From an uncultured Pelagibacteraceae bacterium (GTDB taxonomy: Bacteria > Pseudomonadota > Alphaproteobacteria > Pelagibacterales > Pelagibacteraceae): a stretch of 64,000 nt of DNA. The stretch's first letter is position 1. Every line of letters starts with the position of its first letter. The stretch is from assembly GCA_905618885.1 (NCBI GenBank), contig CAJQTC010000005.1:1-64000 (forward strand), read 5' to 3'. Of the stretch, positions 37,618 through 46,570 are shown in pieces. The translations under genes were made by a program, and so were the position numbers. A model generated the notes under the pieces. That model worked only from the letters and a program-made list of their open reading frames with translations. It was not told the DNA's origin and did not search any database.

Positions 37618-38640
37618 ATGAAAATAACTAAAATATTAGTAGCTCTTTCGTTCTTATTTGCAGTAACTGCCAACGCTGGTGAACTGACTGTAACTGGGAA
37701 CATGGAATCTACTTACTCTACAGAGGGTAATACCGCTACAACTGGTAACCCACTTGGAATGGACAAGGAATTAAAATTCGCTGGTTCAACTGAGTTAGAT
37801 AACGGTATTACAGTATCAGTAATGCAAGATACAACTGATGCATTAGTATTCAGTAACTCGCAAATATCATTTGGAAACATTATGGGATTAGCAGCAGTTT
37901 ACGTAGGTTCGGATCACGATCCTATGGACGCAGTTGACGACATAACTCCAAATGCTTATGAAGAAGCAAACGGTTCAGGTTCAGGAACATATACTGATAT
38001 TGGATCAAACGCTTCGCAAATGGGTGTTGGTACTAAGTTCAGCGTACCTATGCTAGGTAACGTAAACTTTAAACATTATCCAAAAATTGACAGCACTAAA
38101 AACGCAGATAATAAAAGTTCTGGTGATGCAAACGGTAATGTAGGTTCTGCAAATGCTCTTACAATAACAACAGATCTAGGTGGTCTTATACCACAAGCTT
38201 CTGGAGCAACATTAACAACTGGTTATGCAGATTACGAACAAGATACTGATGCTACAACTAATGATGGTAATGAATTAACTGCTGCTCTTAACTATGCTTA
38301 TGGTCCGGTTAAATTTGGTTATCAAAAGAAATACCAAAACCAAGGTCAAGCTGCTTCAACTACTGATGCAATCTTTTACAAAGACGATGTAATGGGTATA
38401 GCATATGCTGTAAATGATGCACTTTCGATATCATATAACATATATGAGTCTTACAAGCACACAGGTCAAATAGACAACGCTGCTGCAAGTGATCAAAAGC
38501 AAAAAACAAAAGCTATTAGCATAGGTTATGCAATCGGTGGAATGACTATTGGATTCCAAGATGCACAAACAAGTAACGCTAATCATGTTATAGATGCGGA
38601 TGACGATACAAGAACACTTGGTGTTGCTGTAGCGTTTTAG
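37618..38640 (+). CDS. Outer-membrane porin, gram-negative porin family
   Basis: A 340-residue outer-membrane protein. A clear signal peptide (MKITKILVALSFLFAVTANA, cut before GELTVTG) is followed by alternating beta strands rich in Gly, Asn, Asp and Thr. The last residue is phenylalanine (GVAVAF), the outer-membrane sorting signal. The ribosome site AAAAGGAA sits seven bases before ATG. It stands alone, with a 184-base leader and a strong terminator, and uses fewer A/T-only codons than its neighbours, all signs of high expression. The solute preference is not visible. Confidence 0.9.
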   Translation: MKITKILVALSFLFAVTANAGELTVTGNMESTYSTEGNTATTGNPLGMDKELKFAGSTELDNGITVSVMQDTTDALVFSNSQISFGNIMGLAAVYVGSDHDPMDAVDDITPNAYEEANGSGSGTYTDIGSNASQMGVGTKFSVPMLGNVNFKHYPKIDSTKNADNKSSGDANGNVGSANALTITTDLGGLIPQASGATLTTGYADYEQDTDATTNDGNELTAALNYAYGPVKFGYQKKYQNQGQAASTTDAIFYKDDVMGIAYAVNDALSISYNIYESYKHTGQIDNAAASDQKQKTKAISIGYAIGGMTIGFQDAQTSNANHVIDADDDTRTLGVAVAF

Positions 38641-38659
38641 TTAGTAAATAAATTTTAAA

Positions 38660-39220
38660 TTAAAAAAGCCGGTTAGTAATAACCGGCTTTTTTTTTACCT
38701 CAGAGAACAAAGCTAAACCATTTCCATTTACTAAGTTAAGCTTATTAAGATTAGAACTTCTAATGCCACCCAAAGGCACTATATTTGCTCTAAATTTACT
38801 AGTTAATAGATTAAACTTAACTATATCCAAATGCTCTTTTTTGTCTTCATAAGATGTTTTAAAAAGTCTAGATAAAAAAATTGTTTTACAACCTTGTTTT
38901 ATTTTTTCATTAATTTCTTTAAATGAGTGAGCTGATCCTATTAAATTAATTCTTTTATCTAGATAGGTTTTTTTATTAAACGAAGAGAGGTATAAACCAT
39001 CAGCCTTGCAATTCTTTAAAAGACGCACGTTATTTGAGATATATAATTTAAACCCTTTTATATGACATTTTTTTCTAAATATATTTAATTCTTCCTTGTT
39101 TTCTTGAATATTGTTATTTCTATATATAATAGAAATCTTTTTATTATTTTTAATATAATTAAGATCAAGATTTCTAGTATTTTCTATATATAAATAATAA
39201 TTACTCTTTATAATAAACAT
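38660..39220 (-). CDS. Divergent ThiE/TenI-family TIM-barrel protein
   Basis: A 186-residue protein resembling thiamine phosphate synthase or its relative TenI. The recognisable parts are LIGSAHSFKEINEKIKQG near residue 93 (family pattern G-x-S-x-H) and IVPLGGIRSSNLNKL near 150. The catalytic H-x-G-Q-x-D stretch is replaced by GLYLSSFNKK, and the GPxxxT-K segment is altered to LSRLFKTSYEDKKEH. It may therefore not make thiamine phosphate. Its last residues are encoded by the terminator hairpin. It diverges from the YggS gene with two bases between start codons. Confidence 0.7.
   Translation of the reverse strand: MFIIKSNYYLYIENTRNLDLNYIKNNKKISIIYRNNNIQENKEELNIFRKKCHIKGFKLYISNNVRLLKNCKADGLYLSSFNKKTYLDKRINLIGSAHSFKEINEKIKQGCKTIFLSRLFKTSYEDKKEHLDIVKFNLLTSKFRANIVPLGGIRSSNLNKLNLVNGNGLALFSEVKKKPVITNRLF
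38662..38698. terminator. Bidirectional intrinsic terminator after the porin gene
   Basis: AAAAAAGCCGGTTA and TAACCGGCTTTTTT form a stem of about 14 pairs with the four-base loop GTAA, with a T tract on the right and an A tract on the left. It can end the porin transcript and, on the other strand, the ThiE-like transcript. It is the only strong intrinsic terminator I find at a convergent junction here. Confidence 0.9.
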
Positions 39221-39222
39221 GC

Positions 39223-39861
39223 ATGAATCTAATTGTTAAAAGATTTGAAAATATAAAATCTCTAATAAATAATAGCAATGTAAAGATTATAGCGGTTAGT
39301 AAAACCTTTACTTATGGTCACATTAAACCACTAGTTGATCACGGACACGTCCATTTTGGCGAGAATAAAGTGCAAGAAGCACAATCTAAATGGCATGAAA
39401 TAAAAAAAATTAATCTAAAAATTAACCTTCATATGATCGGAAAATTACAATCTAATAAAGTAAAAGAAGCTGTAGATTTATTTGATTACATACATTCATT
39501 AGATAGTCAGAAATTAGCAGATCGTTTGGCTAAATATGAAAATGCAACAAATAAAAAATTAAAATATTTTATACAAGTCAACATAGGTAATGAAAAACAG
39601 AAATCAGGGATAGGAATAGATCTTCTTGATGATTTTTATTACTATTGCACTAAAGAGCTAAGTATAAATATTATTGGTTTGATGGCTATACCACCTAATG
39701 ACGGAAACGAAAGTATTCACTTTAAAAATTTAGCAGTTTTAAACAAGTCGTTAGGACTTAAAGAGTTGAGCATGGGTATGTCTGGAGATTTTCAGGAAGC
39801 ACTCAAATACGAATCAACATTTGTAAGACTCGGCAGCTCTATTTTTGGAAAAAGAGTTTAA
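39223..39861 (+). CDS. YggS/PLPHP-family pyridoxal-phosphate homeostasis protein
   Basis: A 212-residue PLP-binding barrel that buffers PLP and affects amino-acid balance. The PLP lysine lies in IIAVSKTFTYGHIKPLVDHG near residue 27, followed by FGENKVQEAQSKW, LHMIGKLQSNKVKEAVDLFDYIHSLDS, VNIGNEKQKSGI and GLMAIPP. The C-terminal LSMGMSGDFQEALKYESTFVRLGSSIFGKR is strongly conserved. It starts at the ATG 39223, head to head with the ThiE-like gene. The stop overlaps the convergent L,D-transpeptidase-like gene. Confidence 0.95.
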   Translation: MNLIVKRFENIKSLINNSNVKIIAVSKTFTYGHIKPLVDHGHVHFGENKVQEAQSKWHEIKKINLKINLHMIGKLQSNKVKEAVDLFDYIHSLDSQKLADRLAKYENATNKKLKYFIQVNIGNEKQKSGIGIDLLDDFYYYCTKELSINIIGLMAIPPNDGNESIHFKNLAVLNKSLGLKELSMGMSGDFQEALKYESTFVRLGSSIFGKRV

Positions 39862-40349
39862 TGTATTTCTAATTTTGTTTTAGCATCAATTTTCGCAATT
39901 AATATTTTCATATTTTTTTTTGAAATAGCCACACAACCTCTTGTTGGCTCATAATTTTTTTTTGAAATATGTAAAAATATCGCGCTACCTTTTTTTTTTA
40001 CAACACGCTTTATGTTGTAATCAATTACTATTATTAAATCATATATATTTTCATTTAACCAAAGCTTTTCTGCTCCTAGATTAAATGGAAACTTAATTAA
40101 TTTGTTGTAAAACTTTGAACTTGAATCATCGCACCAACCCATATCTTTTTTAATAATGATTTTCTTTAATTTAGTTTTAATTTTTGGTATTCTGTCTTTT
40201 CTATAAAATATAGACTTAAAATTAAACACCCCAGCTGGCGTTTTGTTGTCACCTTCAAACTTTTTAATTGTAATTCCTCTTTTACCTATTGCGCATTTTA
40301 TCTTATACTCATTAAAGTATAAAAATTTTTTTTTTAATTTTATATTCAT
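39858..40349 (-). CDS. YkuD/L,D-transpeptidase-fold protein
   Basis: About 163 residues from ATG 40349; an alternative ATG at 40361 would overlap the start of the divergent regulator. The YkuD catalytic region reads FLHISKKNYEPTRGCVAISKKNM, with the histidine and the nucleophile cysteine of H-x(n)-S/T-x-G-C. The usual arginine after GC-V is alanine. GRRGITIKK-like KRGITIKKFEGDNKTPAGVF near residue 25 is also typical. No signal peptide is evident, so the place of action is unclear; the branch without export signals is of uncertain function. Confidence 0.8.
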   Translation of the reverse strand: MNIKLKKKFLYFNEYKIKCAIGKRGITIKKFEGDNKTPAGVFNFKSIFYRKDRIPKIKTKLKKIIIKKDMGWCDDSSSKFYNKLIKFPFNLGAEKLWLNENIYDLIIVIDYNIKRVVKKKGSAIFLHISKKNYEPTRGCVAISKKNMKILIAKIDAKTKLEIH

Positions 40350-40355
40350 ATAATT

Positions 40356-40985
40356 ATGCAAAACAGCTTACTTGTTTTTGGAACAAAAAACTTTAACAAA
40401 TCATTAGATGAAATTAGGGAATATTTAGATTTTTCAGTAATTTTTTTTAATAACGATACTTCACTTAATAAGCAAATTGCAAATATAAATGCTCTTTTAG
40501 TTGACAGTGAAATTTGTGAAAACTTAGAAAATTTAAAGTTAATAAACAGTGTAAACGACAAACCTGTCCTATTAGCTGAAAAATACGGATTTATAAAAAA
40601 ATGTATTCATACTGATAAAATTTTTTTCCCATTAACACTATCAGACTTTAATAATAGAGTTTTAAATTTAATAATTTCTAAAAAATTTAATCAGAATTCT
40701 TCTCTTAAAATTAAAGAATATATAATAGATAAAAATAAAAAAAAATTAAAAAGAGGGAGTCTTTCTATTGTTGTTACTGAACGAGAAATTCAATTAATCG
40801 AATTATTATTTAATGAAACTAAACCGTTCACCAAAAAAAATCTGTTAAAGCAACTTTGGAATTATTCAGAAGATGCTGATACACACACGATAGAAACCCA
40901 CATCTATAGACTTAGGAAAAAAATTTTCGATAAGTTTAGTGATAAGAATTTTATAGTTAATACAAAAGTTGGTTATTCAATTTGA
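40356..40985 (+). CDS. Atypical OmpR-type winged-helix regulator with degenerate receiver domain
   Basis: A 209-residue protein. The C-terminal part is a clear OmpR/PhoB winged helix: LSIVVTEREIQLIELLFNETKPFTKKNLLKQLW, HTIETHIYRLRKKI and FIVNTKVGYSI. The N-terminal 110 residues have receiver-like length and a possible beta-3 aspartate (NALLVDSEI), but the acidic pair at the start and the conserved Thr and Lys are not obvious, so phosphorylation is doubtful. No histidine kinase gene is nearby. The TGA stop overlaps the TTG start of the ArfA-like gene. Confidence 0.8.
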   Translation: MQNSLLVFGTKNFNKSLDEIREYLDFSVIFFNNDTSLNKQIANINALLVDSEICENLENLKLINSVNDKPVLLAEKYGFIKKCIHTDKIFFPLTLSDFNNRVLNLIISKKFNQNSSLKIKEYIIDKNKKKLKRGSLSIVVTEREIQLIELLFNETKPFTKKNLLKQLWNYSEDADTHTIETHIYRLRKKIFDKFSDKNFIVNTKVGYSI

Positions 40986-41089
40986 AAAAAAGGAATAAAA
41001 TAGCAATTGATTTATTTACAAAAAAATATAGAAAACGGATTGTTAAAGCTAAAAAAGGAAAAGGTAGTTTTAAAAGAAATAAAAATTAG
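40982..41089 (+). CDS. ArfA-like small protein (possible alternative ribosome-rescue factor)
   Basis: A 35-codon frame from TTG 40982 to TAG 41087-41089, too short for most gene callers. The peptide ends in the order NKIAIDLFTKKYRKRIVKAK then KGKGSFKRNKN. ArfA of E. coli has the same order: N-A-I-x-A-L-L, then F-R-Q-R-V-E, then K-K-G-K-G-S-Y-x-R. ArfA binds ribosomes stalled without a stop codon and recruits release factor 2. The start overlaps the regulator stop as TTGA, suggesting coupled translation. No ATG exists in this frame. The match rests on a short motif, hence the moderate confidence. Confidence 0.62.
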   Translation: MKKRNKIAIDLFTKKYRKRIVKAKKGKGSFKRNKN

Positions 41090-41100
41090 TAATTTTATCG

Positions 41101-42030
41101 TTAATCCAATCGCGCACCAATTTTTTGAATTATTTTAGAAGCCATTTCCGTACCTTTCTGCAGGCATTCTTTATTTGACATCTTATTAGTGTATCCATGT
41201 AAAAAACCTGCAGCGAACAGATCGCCAGCTCCTGTTAGGTCAACTATTTTAAGATTTTTATGTGCTTCACACTCAACAGTTTCTGATCCACTAATTACAA
41301 CACTTCCTTTATCTGATCTAGTTATAACTAATAATTTATTTAATATTTTTCCAAAATTAATTACATCGTCAAATGTCTTTGCATCGATCAATTCCATTAT
41401 TTCTTGTTCGTTAGCAAATGTTATATCTAATTTATTTTTAACCAAATCAAAAAATTCTTTTTTATGTCTGTCTACACAAAATTTATCCGATAAAGACATA
41501 GCTGATTTATTTGATAGTTTAAGTGCTTTATCAAAAGCTGCTTTAGGCTCTCCTTCGTCCCACAAGTACCCTTCTAAAAAAACTAATTTACTTTCTTTAA
41601 TACATGTCTCATCAATATCACTAGGAGAAATTTTCCCTGCTATTCCTAGGAATGTGCACATAGTCCTTTCTGAGTCAGGTGTAATTAAAATTAAACAAGT
41701 TCCAGTTGGGGTACTTTCCGTTTTTTTTTTATAATAATATTTTACTTTTTCATCCATCAAGCCTTTTTCATATTCATTTCCTAGCTTGTCATCACTAATT
41801 TTACCAATAAATGAAACTTCATTTTTAAGCTGGGACAGTCCCACAATAGAATTCGCAACAGACCCCCCGGCTATAGTTCTCTCAATTTTAAGACTTGATA
41901 ATAATTGTTTAAATTCTTTTTCATCTACTAGTTTCATCGTACTTTTTATTAAACCATTAACTGCTAAAAAATCATCCTCTACTTTGCAGATAACATCAAC
42001 AATTGCATTTCCAATTCCTAAAATATTCAT
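41101..42030 (-). CDS. PfkB-family sugar/nucleoside kinase (adenosine kinase-like)
   Basis: A 309-residue ribokinase-family enzyme. The N-terminus LGIGNAIVDVICKVEDDFLAVNGLIKSTMKLVD is the adenosine kinase-like form used in alphaproteobacteria; GGSVANSIVGLSQL binds the sugar and DLTGAGDLFAAGFLHG near residue 268 carries the catalytic aspartate and anion hole. The substrate (adenosine, inosine or a sugar) is not certain. It lies eight bases after nth at the end of the grpE-dnaK-dnaJ-dapB-nth run. Confidence 0.87.
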   Translation of the reverse strand: MNILGIGNAIVDVICKVEDDFLAVNGLIKSTMKLVDEKEFKQLLSSLKIERTIAGGSVANSIVGLSQLKNEVSFIGKISDDKLGNEYEKGLMDEKVKYYYKKKTESTPTGTCLILITPDSERTMCTFLGIAGKISPSDIDETCIKESKLVFLEGYLWDEGEPKAAFDKALKLSNKSAMSLSDKFCVDRHKKEFFDLVKNKLDITFANEQEIMELIDAKTFDDVINFGKILNKLLVITRSDKGSVVISGSETVECEAHKNLKIVDLTGAGDLFAAGFLHGYTNKMSNKECLQKGTEMASKIIQKIGARLD

Positions 42031-42038
42031 AATATTTA

Positions 42039-42692
42039 TTAAGCTTTTGTAGTTTTAATTTTTTTTTTTCTATTAGGGTAACAACTAGTGCAAATTTTGC
42101 AACTTGTACCATAACAATCTCTGGCCTTACAGTATTCTCTTCCATAGTAAATCATTTGAAGATGCAGCTTATTCCATGATTTTTTTGGAAATAATTTTTT
42201 TAAATCAGTTTCAGTTTGGACTACATTTTTACCATTAGTTAATCCCCACCTTTGAGCTAGTCTATGAATGTGTGTATCCACAGGAAAAGCTGGTTGGCCA
42301 AACCCTTGAGACATTACTACACTTGCAGTTTTATGGCCTACACCAGGTAGTTTTTCCAACTCTTCGTAACTACTAGGCACTCTACTAGCGTGGTTTTTTA
42401 TTAACAGATTTGACATTAGATAAATACTTTTGGCCTTCACTCTGAAAATTCCTATTTTTTTAATAAGAGTTTCAATTTTTTTTCTACCTAGTTTAGCAAA
42501 ATGTTCTGGCTTATTATATTTCGGATATATACTTCTAGTCACATTATTCACGTTAACATCAGTACATTGAGCAGATAAAAGAACAGAAACTAATAAAGTA
42601 AATTTATTATTATAATTAAGTGGAATCGAAGTTTTGGGATAAATTTTATTTAGTATTTTTAAGATTAATCTACTTTTTCTATTCTTGTTCAT
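42039..42692 (-). CDS. nth: Endonuclease III (DNA glycosylase/AP lyase)
   Basis: A 217-residue base-excision repair enzyme for oxidised pyrimidines. The helix-hairpin-helix and catalytic lysine are in LEKLPGVGHKTASVVMSQGFG near residue 112, and the catalytic aspartate is in FPVDTHIHRLAQRWGL near 138. The iron-sulphur end reads GREYCKARDCYGTSCKICTSCYP, with five cysteines. Their spacing differs from the classic C-X6-C-X2-C-X5-C, so the cluster may be bound in a variant way. It lies ten bases after dapB. Confidence 0.94.
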   Translation of the reverse strand: MNKNRKSRLILKILNKIYPKTSIPLNYNNKFTLLVSVLLSAQCTDVNVNNVTRSIYPKYNKPEHFAKLGRKKIETLIKKIGIFRVKAKSIYLMSNLLIKNHASRVPSSYEELEKLPGVGHKTASVVMSQGFGQPAFPVDTHIHRLAQRWGLTNGKNVVQTETDLKKLFPKKSWNKLHLQMIYYGREYCKARDCYGTSCKICTSCYPNRKKKIKTTKA

Positions 42693-42702
42693 TAATTTAA
42701 AC

Positions 42703-43479
42703 TTATTTAAAATCTAAAACATTTCTCATAGAATAAAGACCTGGCTTTTTATTCATTAGCCATTTTGCGGCTATTAATGCTCCTTCTGAATAGAGGGCCC
42801 TATCAAATGCTTCGTGATTTAAGGTAATTATTTCTTTACCGCTAGAGAATTTAACTTCATGCTCTCCAATTACCTGACCTTTTCTTAATGAATTGAAATT
42901 TATTTTTTTTCCATATGGAAAAGATTTTCTATTTAAGAATTTGTGACCTATTAACTTATAGAAATTTTTATTTTTACCGTCAGATATACCTTTGCCAAGC
43001 ATTAAAGCAGTACCTGATGGATGATCTTTTTTATTTTTATGGTGAATTTCAAAAATTTTACTTAGAAAATTATTATTTAAAGATTTTGATGTAATCTCTG
43101 TTAAATACATAAGTAAATTAATTCCAACACTCATATTTCCTGCTTTTAAAATTGGAATTTTTTTTGAATAACTTCTAATTAATTTTTCTTCTTTTTGAGT
43201 AAAACCAGTAGTCCCAATAACAACCCTTTTTTTTAATTTTGATGCAATTTTAAGAATTTCAAAAGTAGATTTTGGAATAGTAAAGTCTATTATTACATTT
43301 GCATTTTTGAAAGCTAACTCGTTATTTAAATCAGGTTTGATCCCATTAATTTTTTTATTTATAACTTTATTTTCTGTAAGAGCTATTAGTTTAAAGCTTT
43401 TATCTTTTTGAGAAGTTTTTATGAGTTGTTGACCCATCCTTCCCATGCAACCTGTAATTACTAAATTTATTTTTTTCAC
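42703..43479 (-). CDS. dapB: 4-hydroxy-tetrahydrodipicolinate reductase
   Basis: About 258 residues, an NAD(P)H enzyme of the lysine and diaminopimelate pathway. A GTG start at 43477-43479, overlapping the dnaJ stop as TAGTG, gives [19 protein letters not shown], the correct N-terminal dinucleotide loop; an upstream ATG at 43494 lies inside dnaJ. Further motifs are VIIDFTIPKST, VVIGTTGFTQKE, LKAGNMSVGINLLMYL, the signature EIHHKNKKDHPSGTALMLG, and GEHEVKFSSGKEIITLNHEA. The link to dnaJ is common in alphaproteobacteria. Confidence 0.95.
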   Translation of the reverse strand: MKKINLVITGCMGRMGQQLIKTSQKDKSFKLIALTENKVINKKINGIKPDLNNELAFKNANVIIDFTIPKSTFEILKIASKLKKRVVIGTTGFTQKEEKLIRSYSKKIPILKAGNMSVGINLLMYLTEITSKSLNNNFLSKIFEIHHKNKKDHPSGTALMLGKGISDGKNKNFYKLIGHKFLNRKSFPYGKKINFNSLRKGQVIGEHEVKFSSGKEIITLNHEAFDRALYSEGALIAAKWLMNKKPGLYSMRNVLDFK

Positions 43480-44591
43480 TAGTTTGATCCCCAAAACTTT
43501 TTAGCTTTGTCAAAAAAACTTTTTATAGAAGGACTTAACTTAGAGCTTTCCAGCTTTCTAAATTCTTCCAAAAGTTCTTTTTGTCTCTTAGATAATGATA
43601 TAGGAACCTCAGGAATAATTCTAATATATAAACCACCATAGGAATTTTTTCGCAAAATAGGCATGCCCTTATCTTTTAACCTTAATTGTTTGCCATATTG
43701 AGTTCCTTCTGGAATTTTAACTTTTGTTTTACTGCCGTCAATACAGGGAACCTCGATAGTTGTTCCTAAAGCAGCATCTGTAAATGTAATAGGTAATTCA
43801 AAAAATAAATTTTCTTCAGATCTTTTAAAAAGACTATGATTTTGAACTGAAATAAATAAATACAAATCACCACTAGCACTACCTTTTGTGCCCGCTTCTC
43901 CCTTGCCAGATAGTCTTATTCTAGTTCCGTCATCAACACCTTTTGGAATTTTAACCGAAACACTTTCATTGCTTTGAACTTTTCCGTTACCCTTACATTT
44001 CTTACACGCCTTACCAATTGTCTCTCCATGACCACTGCATTGAGGGCAAGTTTGTTGAACTGTAAAGAAACCTTGGCTGGATCTAATTTTACCATTACCC
44101 CCACAATAATCACATTTTATTGGTCGTGATCCAGGTTCCGCTCCACTTCCTTTGCAATCACTACATTTTTTGTATGTTGTGTATTCTATTTTTTTCTCTA
44201 AACCTTTATATGCGTCTTCAAGACTTATAGTTAAATCATATCTTAAATCATTTCCTCTATTACCGCCTGATCCCCTAGAAGAACTTCCCGCAAAATCACC
44301 AAAGAAATTTTCAAAAATATCTGAAAAAGAAGAAGTATCAAATCCACCAAATCCTTGACCTCCTCCTTCAGAAGCTGCGTGGCCAAACTGATCGTAGTTG
44401 CCTTTTTTTTTATCATCCGACAACACACTGTATGCCTCACTTGCCTCTTTAAATTTATCTTCTGCTTGCTTGTTTTCAGGGTTTTTATCAGGATGGTATT
44501 TAAAAGCCGTAGTACGATAGGCTTTTTTAATTTCTTCTTTAGAAGAAGATTTATCTACTCCTAAGATATCGTAGTAGTCTCTTTTAGCCAC
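43479..44591 (-). CDS. dnaJ: Chaperone protein DnaJ
   Basis: A 370-residue type I J-protein that stimulates DnaK. The J domain (residues 1-70) has [16 protein letters not shown] with the HPD triad. A Gly/Phe-rich region is at 72-112, and four zinc-binding repeats ([44 protein letters not shown]) lie at about residues 139-210. The substrate-binding C-terminal domain includes [21 protein letters not shown]. It lies 28 bases after dnaK and overlaps dapB by one base. Confidence 0.98.
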   Translation of the reverse strand: MAKRDYYDILGVDKSSSKEEIKKAYRTTAFKYHPDKNPENKQAEDKFKEASEAYSVLSDDKKKGNYDQFGHAASEGGGQGFGGFDTSSFSDIFENFFGDFAGSSSRGSGGNRGNDLRYDLTISLEDAYKGLEKKIEYTTYKKCSDCKGSGAEPGSRPIKCDYCGGNGKIRSSQGFFTVQQTCPQCSGHGETIGKACKKCKGNGKVQSNESVSVKIPKGVDDGTRIRLSGKGEAGTKGSASGDLYLFISVQNHSLFKRSEENLFFELPITFTDAALGTTIEVPCIDGSKTKVKIPEGTQYGKQLRLKDKGMPILRKNSYGGLYIRIIPEVPISLSKRQKELLEEFRKLESSKLSPSIKSFFDKAKKFWGSN

Positions 44592-44619
44592 AAAAAGTTG
44601 TTCCCTTTTTTAATATATC

Positions 44620-46548
44620 TTAGGCGCTTTTTTCTTTGTCGTCTTTTACGTCTTCAAAATCTGCATCAACCACATCTTCTTTTACATCTTCTTTATCGTC
44701 TTTTTTTGTTTTTTGATCATCATTTTTTTCTGACGTATCTTTTTGCTGACTTTTATAAACTGCTTCACCAAGTTTCATGGAAGCTTGAGTCAAATCTTGA
44801 ACTTTCTTTTTGACTTCCTCAGTATCTGTGCCTTCGAGAGCTTTTTTTAAATCAGAAATTCCTGTTTCTATAGATTTTTTTTCTTCCTCAGTTACTTTAT
44901 CACCATGCTCTTTTAAACTTTTTTCTGTAGAAAAAATAATACTATCCGCTTGATTTCTCGTATCAACTGTTTCTCTTTTCTTTTTATCTTCTTCTTTATT
45001 TGCCTCAGCTTCTTTAACCATTTTTTGAATCTCTTCATCTGTTAAGCCACCTGAAGCTTGAATTTGAATTTTTTGTTCTTTTCCAGTTCCTTTATCTTTA
45101 GCAGAAACGCTCACAATACCATTAGCATCAATGTCAAAAGCAACTTCTATTTGTGGGGTTCCTCTCGAAGCTGGTGGAATACCGACAAGTTCAAAGTTTC
45201 CAAGTGATTTATTATCTGCTGCCATTTCTCTCTCACCTTGCAGTACTCTTATTGATACAGCTGGTTGATTGTCTTCAGCAGTTGAAAAAACTTGACTTTT
45301 TTTTGTTGGAATTGTTGTGTTTTTTTCAATTAATTTAGTTGAAACTCCACCTAGTGTTTCAATTCCCAATGACAAAGGAGTTACGTCTAATAACAAGACA
45401 TCTTTAACATCACCTTGAAGTACACCAGCTTGAATAGCTGCTCCCATAGCGACTACTTCATCAGGATTAACACTCTTATTGGGTTCTTTGCCAAAAAAAT
45501 TTTTAACTGTTTCTATAACTTTCGGCATTCTTGTCATACCACCAACTAAAACAACCTCATTGATTTCTGCAGCAGAAAAACCAGAGTCTTTAAGGGCAGT
45601 TTTGCAAGGCACTAAAGTTCTTTCTATTAGATTTTCGACTAGCGCTTCTAACTTAGCTCTGGTAAATTTTAAATTGACATGTTTTGGACCTGTTTTATCT
45701 GCGGTAATGAACGGAAGATTAATTTCAGTTTGTGTTGCTGATGATAACTCAATTTTTGCTTTCTCAGCAGCTTCTTTTAATCTCTGTAAGGCAAGTTTGT
45801 CTGATCTTAAATCAATACCATTATCTTTTTTAAATTCACCAATTAAATAGCTAACGATTTCATCGTCAAAATCCTCACCACCTAAGAAAGTATCTCCGTT
45901 AGTAGATTTTACTTCAAAAACGCCATCACCAATTTCAAGAATGGAAACATCAAAAGTTCCACCTCCTAAATCATATACCGCTATTTTTTGTCCACCTTTT
46001 TTATCTAAACCATAAGCTAACGAAGCAGCTGTTGGTTCGTTAATAATTCTTAAAACTTCAAGTCCTGCGATTTTCCCAGCATCTTTTGTTGCCTGTCTCT
46101 GTGCATCATTAAAATAAGCAGGAACAGTTATAACTGCTTTCGTAACGGCTTGGCCCAAATACTTCTCTGCAGTTTCTTTCATTTTTTGTAAAACAAAAGC
46201 AGAAATTTGAGAAGGAGAATATTTTTCACCCTTTGCTTCAATCCACGCCTCACCCTTATCTGATTTAATAATTTTATAGGGAACTTTACCTAAATCTTTT
46301 TTTACTGAATCGTCTTCAAAGCTTCTACCTATTAGTCTTTTAGAAGCAAAAATTGTATCTTCAGCATTTGTAACCGCCTGTCTTTTTGCTGGCTGGCCGA
46401 CAAGTTTTTCATTATTCTCTAAAAACGCTACAATCGATGGTGTAGTTCGTGCACCTTCTGCATTTTCTAAAACTTTCGCTTGAGAGCCTTCCATGATTGC
46501 TACACATGAATTCGTCGTTCCAAGATCTATTCCAATTATTCTGCTCAT
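44620..46548 (-). CDS. dnaK: Chaperone protein DnaK (Hsp70)
   Basis: A 642-residue ATP-dependent chaperone. It starts [21 protein letters not shown], with the phosphate-loop segments [21 protein letters not shown] near residue 138, [21 protein letters not shown] near 194 and [15 protein letters not shown] near 336, followed by the linker [15 protein letters not shown] and the substrate domain. The acidic tail is rich in Asp, Glu and Lys. A heat-shock-type promoter precedes it in the 65 bases after grpE. Confidence 0.99.
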   Translation of the reverse strand: MSRIIGIDLGTTNSCVAIMEGSQAKVLENAEGARTTPSIVAFLENNEKLVGQPAKRQAVTNAEDTIFASKRLIGRSFEDDSVKKDLGKVPYKIIKSDKGEAWIEAKGEKYSPSQISAFVLQKMKETAEKYLGQAVTKAVITVPAYFNDAQRQATKDAGKIAGLEVLRIINEPTAASLAYGLDKKGGQKIAVYDLGGGTFDVSILEIGDGVFEVKSTNGDTFLGGEDFDDEIVSYLIGEFKKDNGIDLRSDKLALQRLKEAAEKAKIELSSATQTEINLPFITADKTGPKHVNLKFTRAKLEALVENLIERTLVPCKTALKDSGFSAAEINEVVLVGGMTRMPKVIETVKNFFGKEPNKSVNPDEVVAMGAAIQAGVLQGDVKDVLLLDVTPLSLGIETLGGVSTKLIEKNTTIPTKKSQVFSTAEDNQPAVSIRVLQGEREMAADNKSLGNFELVGIPPASRGTPQIEVAFDIDANGIVSVSAKDKGTGKEQKIQIQASGGLTDEEIQKMVKEAEANKEEDKKKRETVDTRNQADSIIFSTEKSLKEHGDKVTEEEKKSIETGISDLKKALEGTDTEEVKKKVQDLTQASMKLGEAVYKSQQKDTSEKNDDQKTKKDDKEDVKEDVVDADFEDVKDDKEKSA

Positions 46549-46570
46549 TATATTAATCCTTTGTTTCTAG

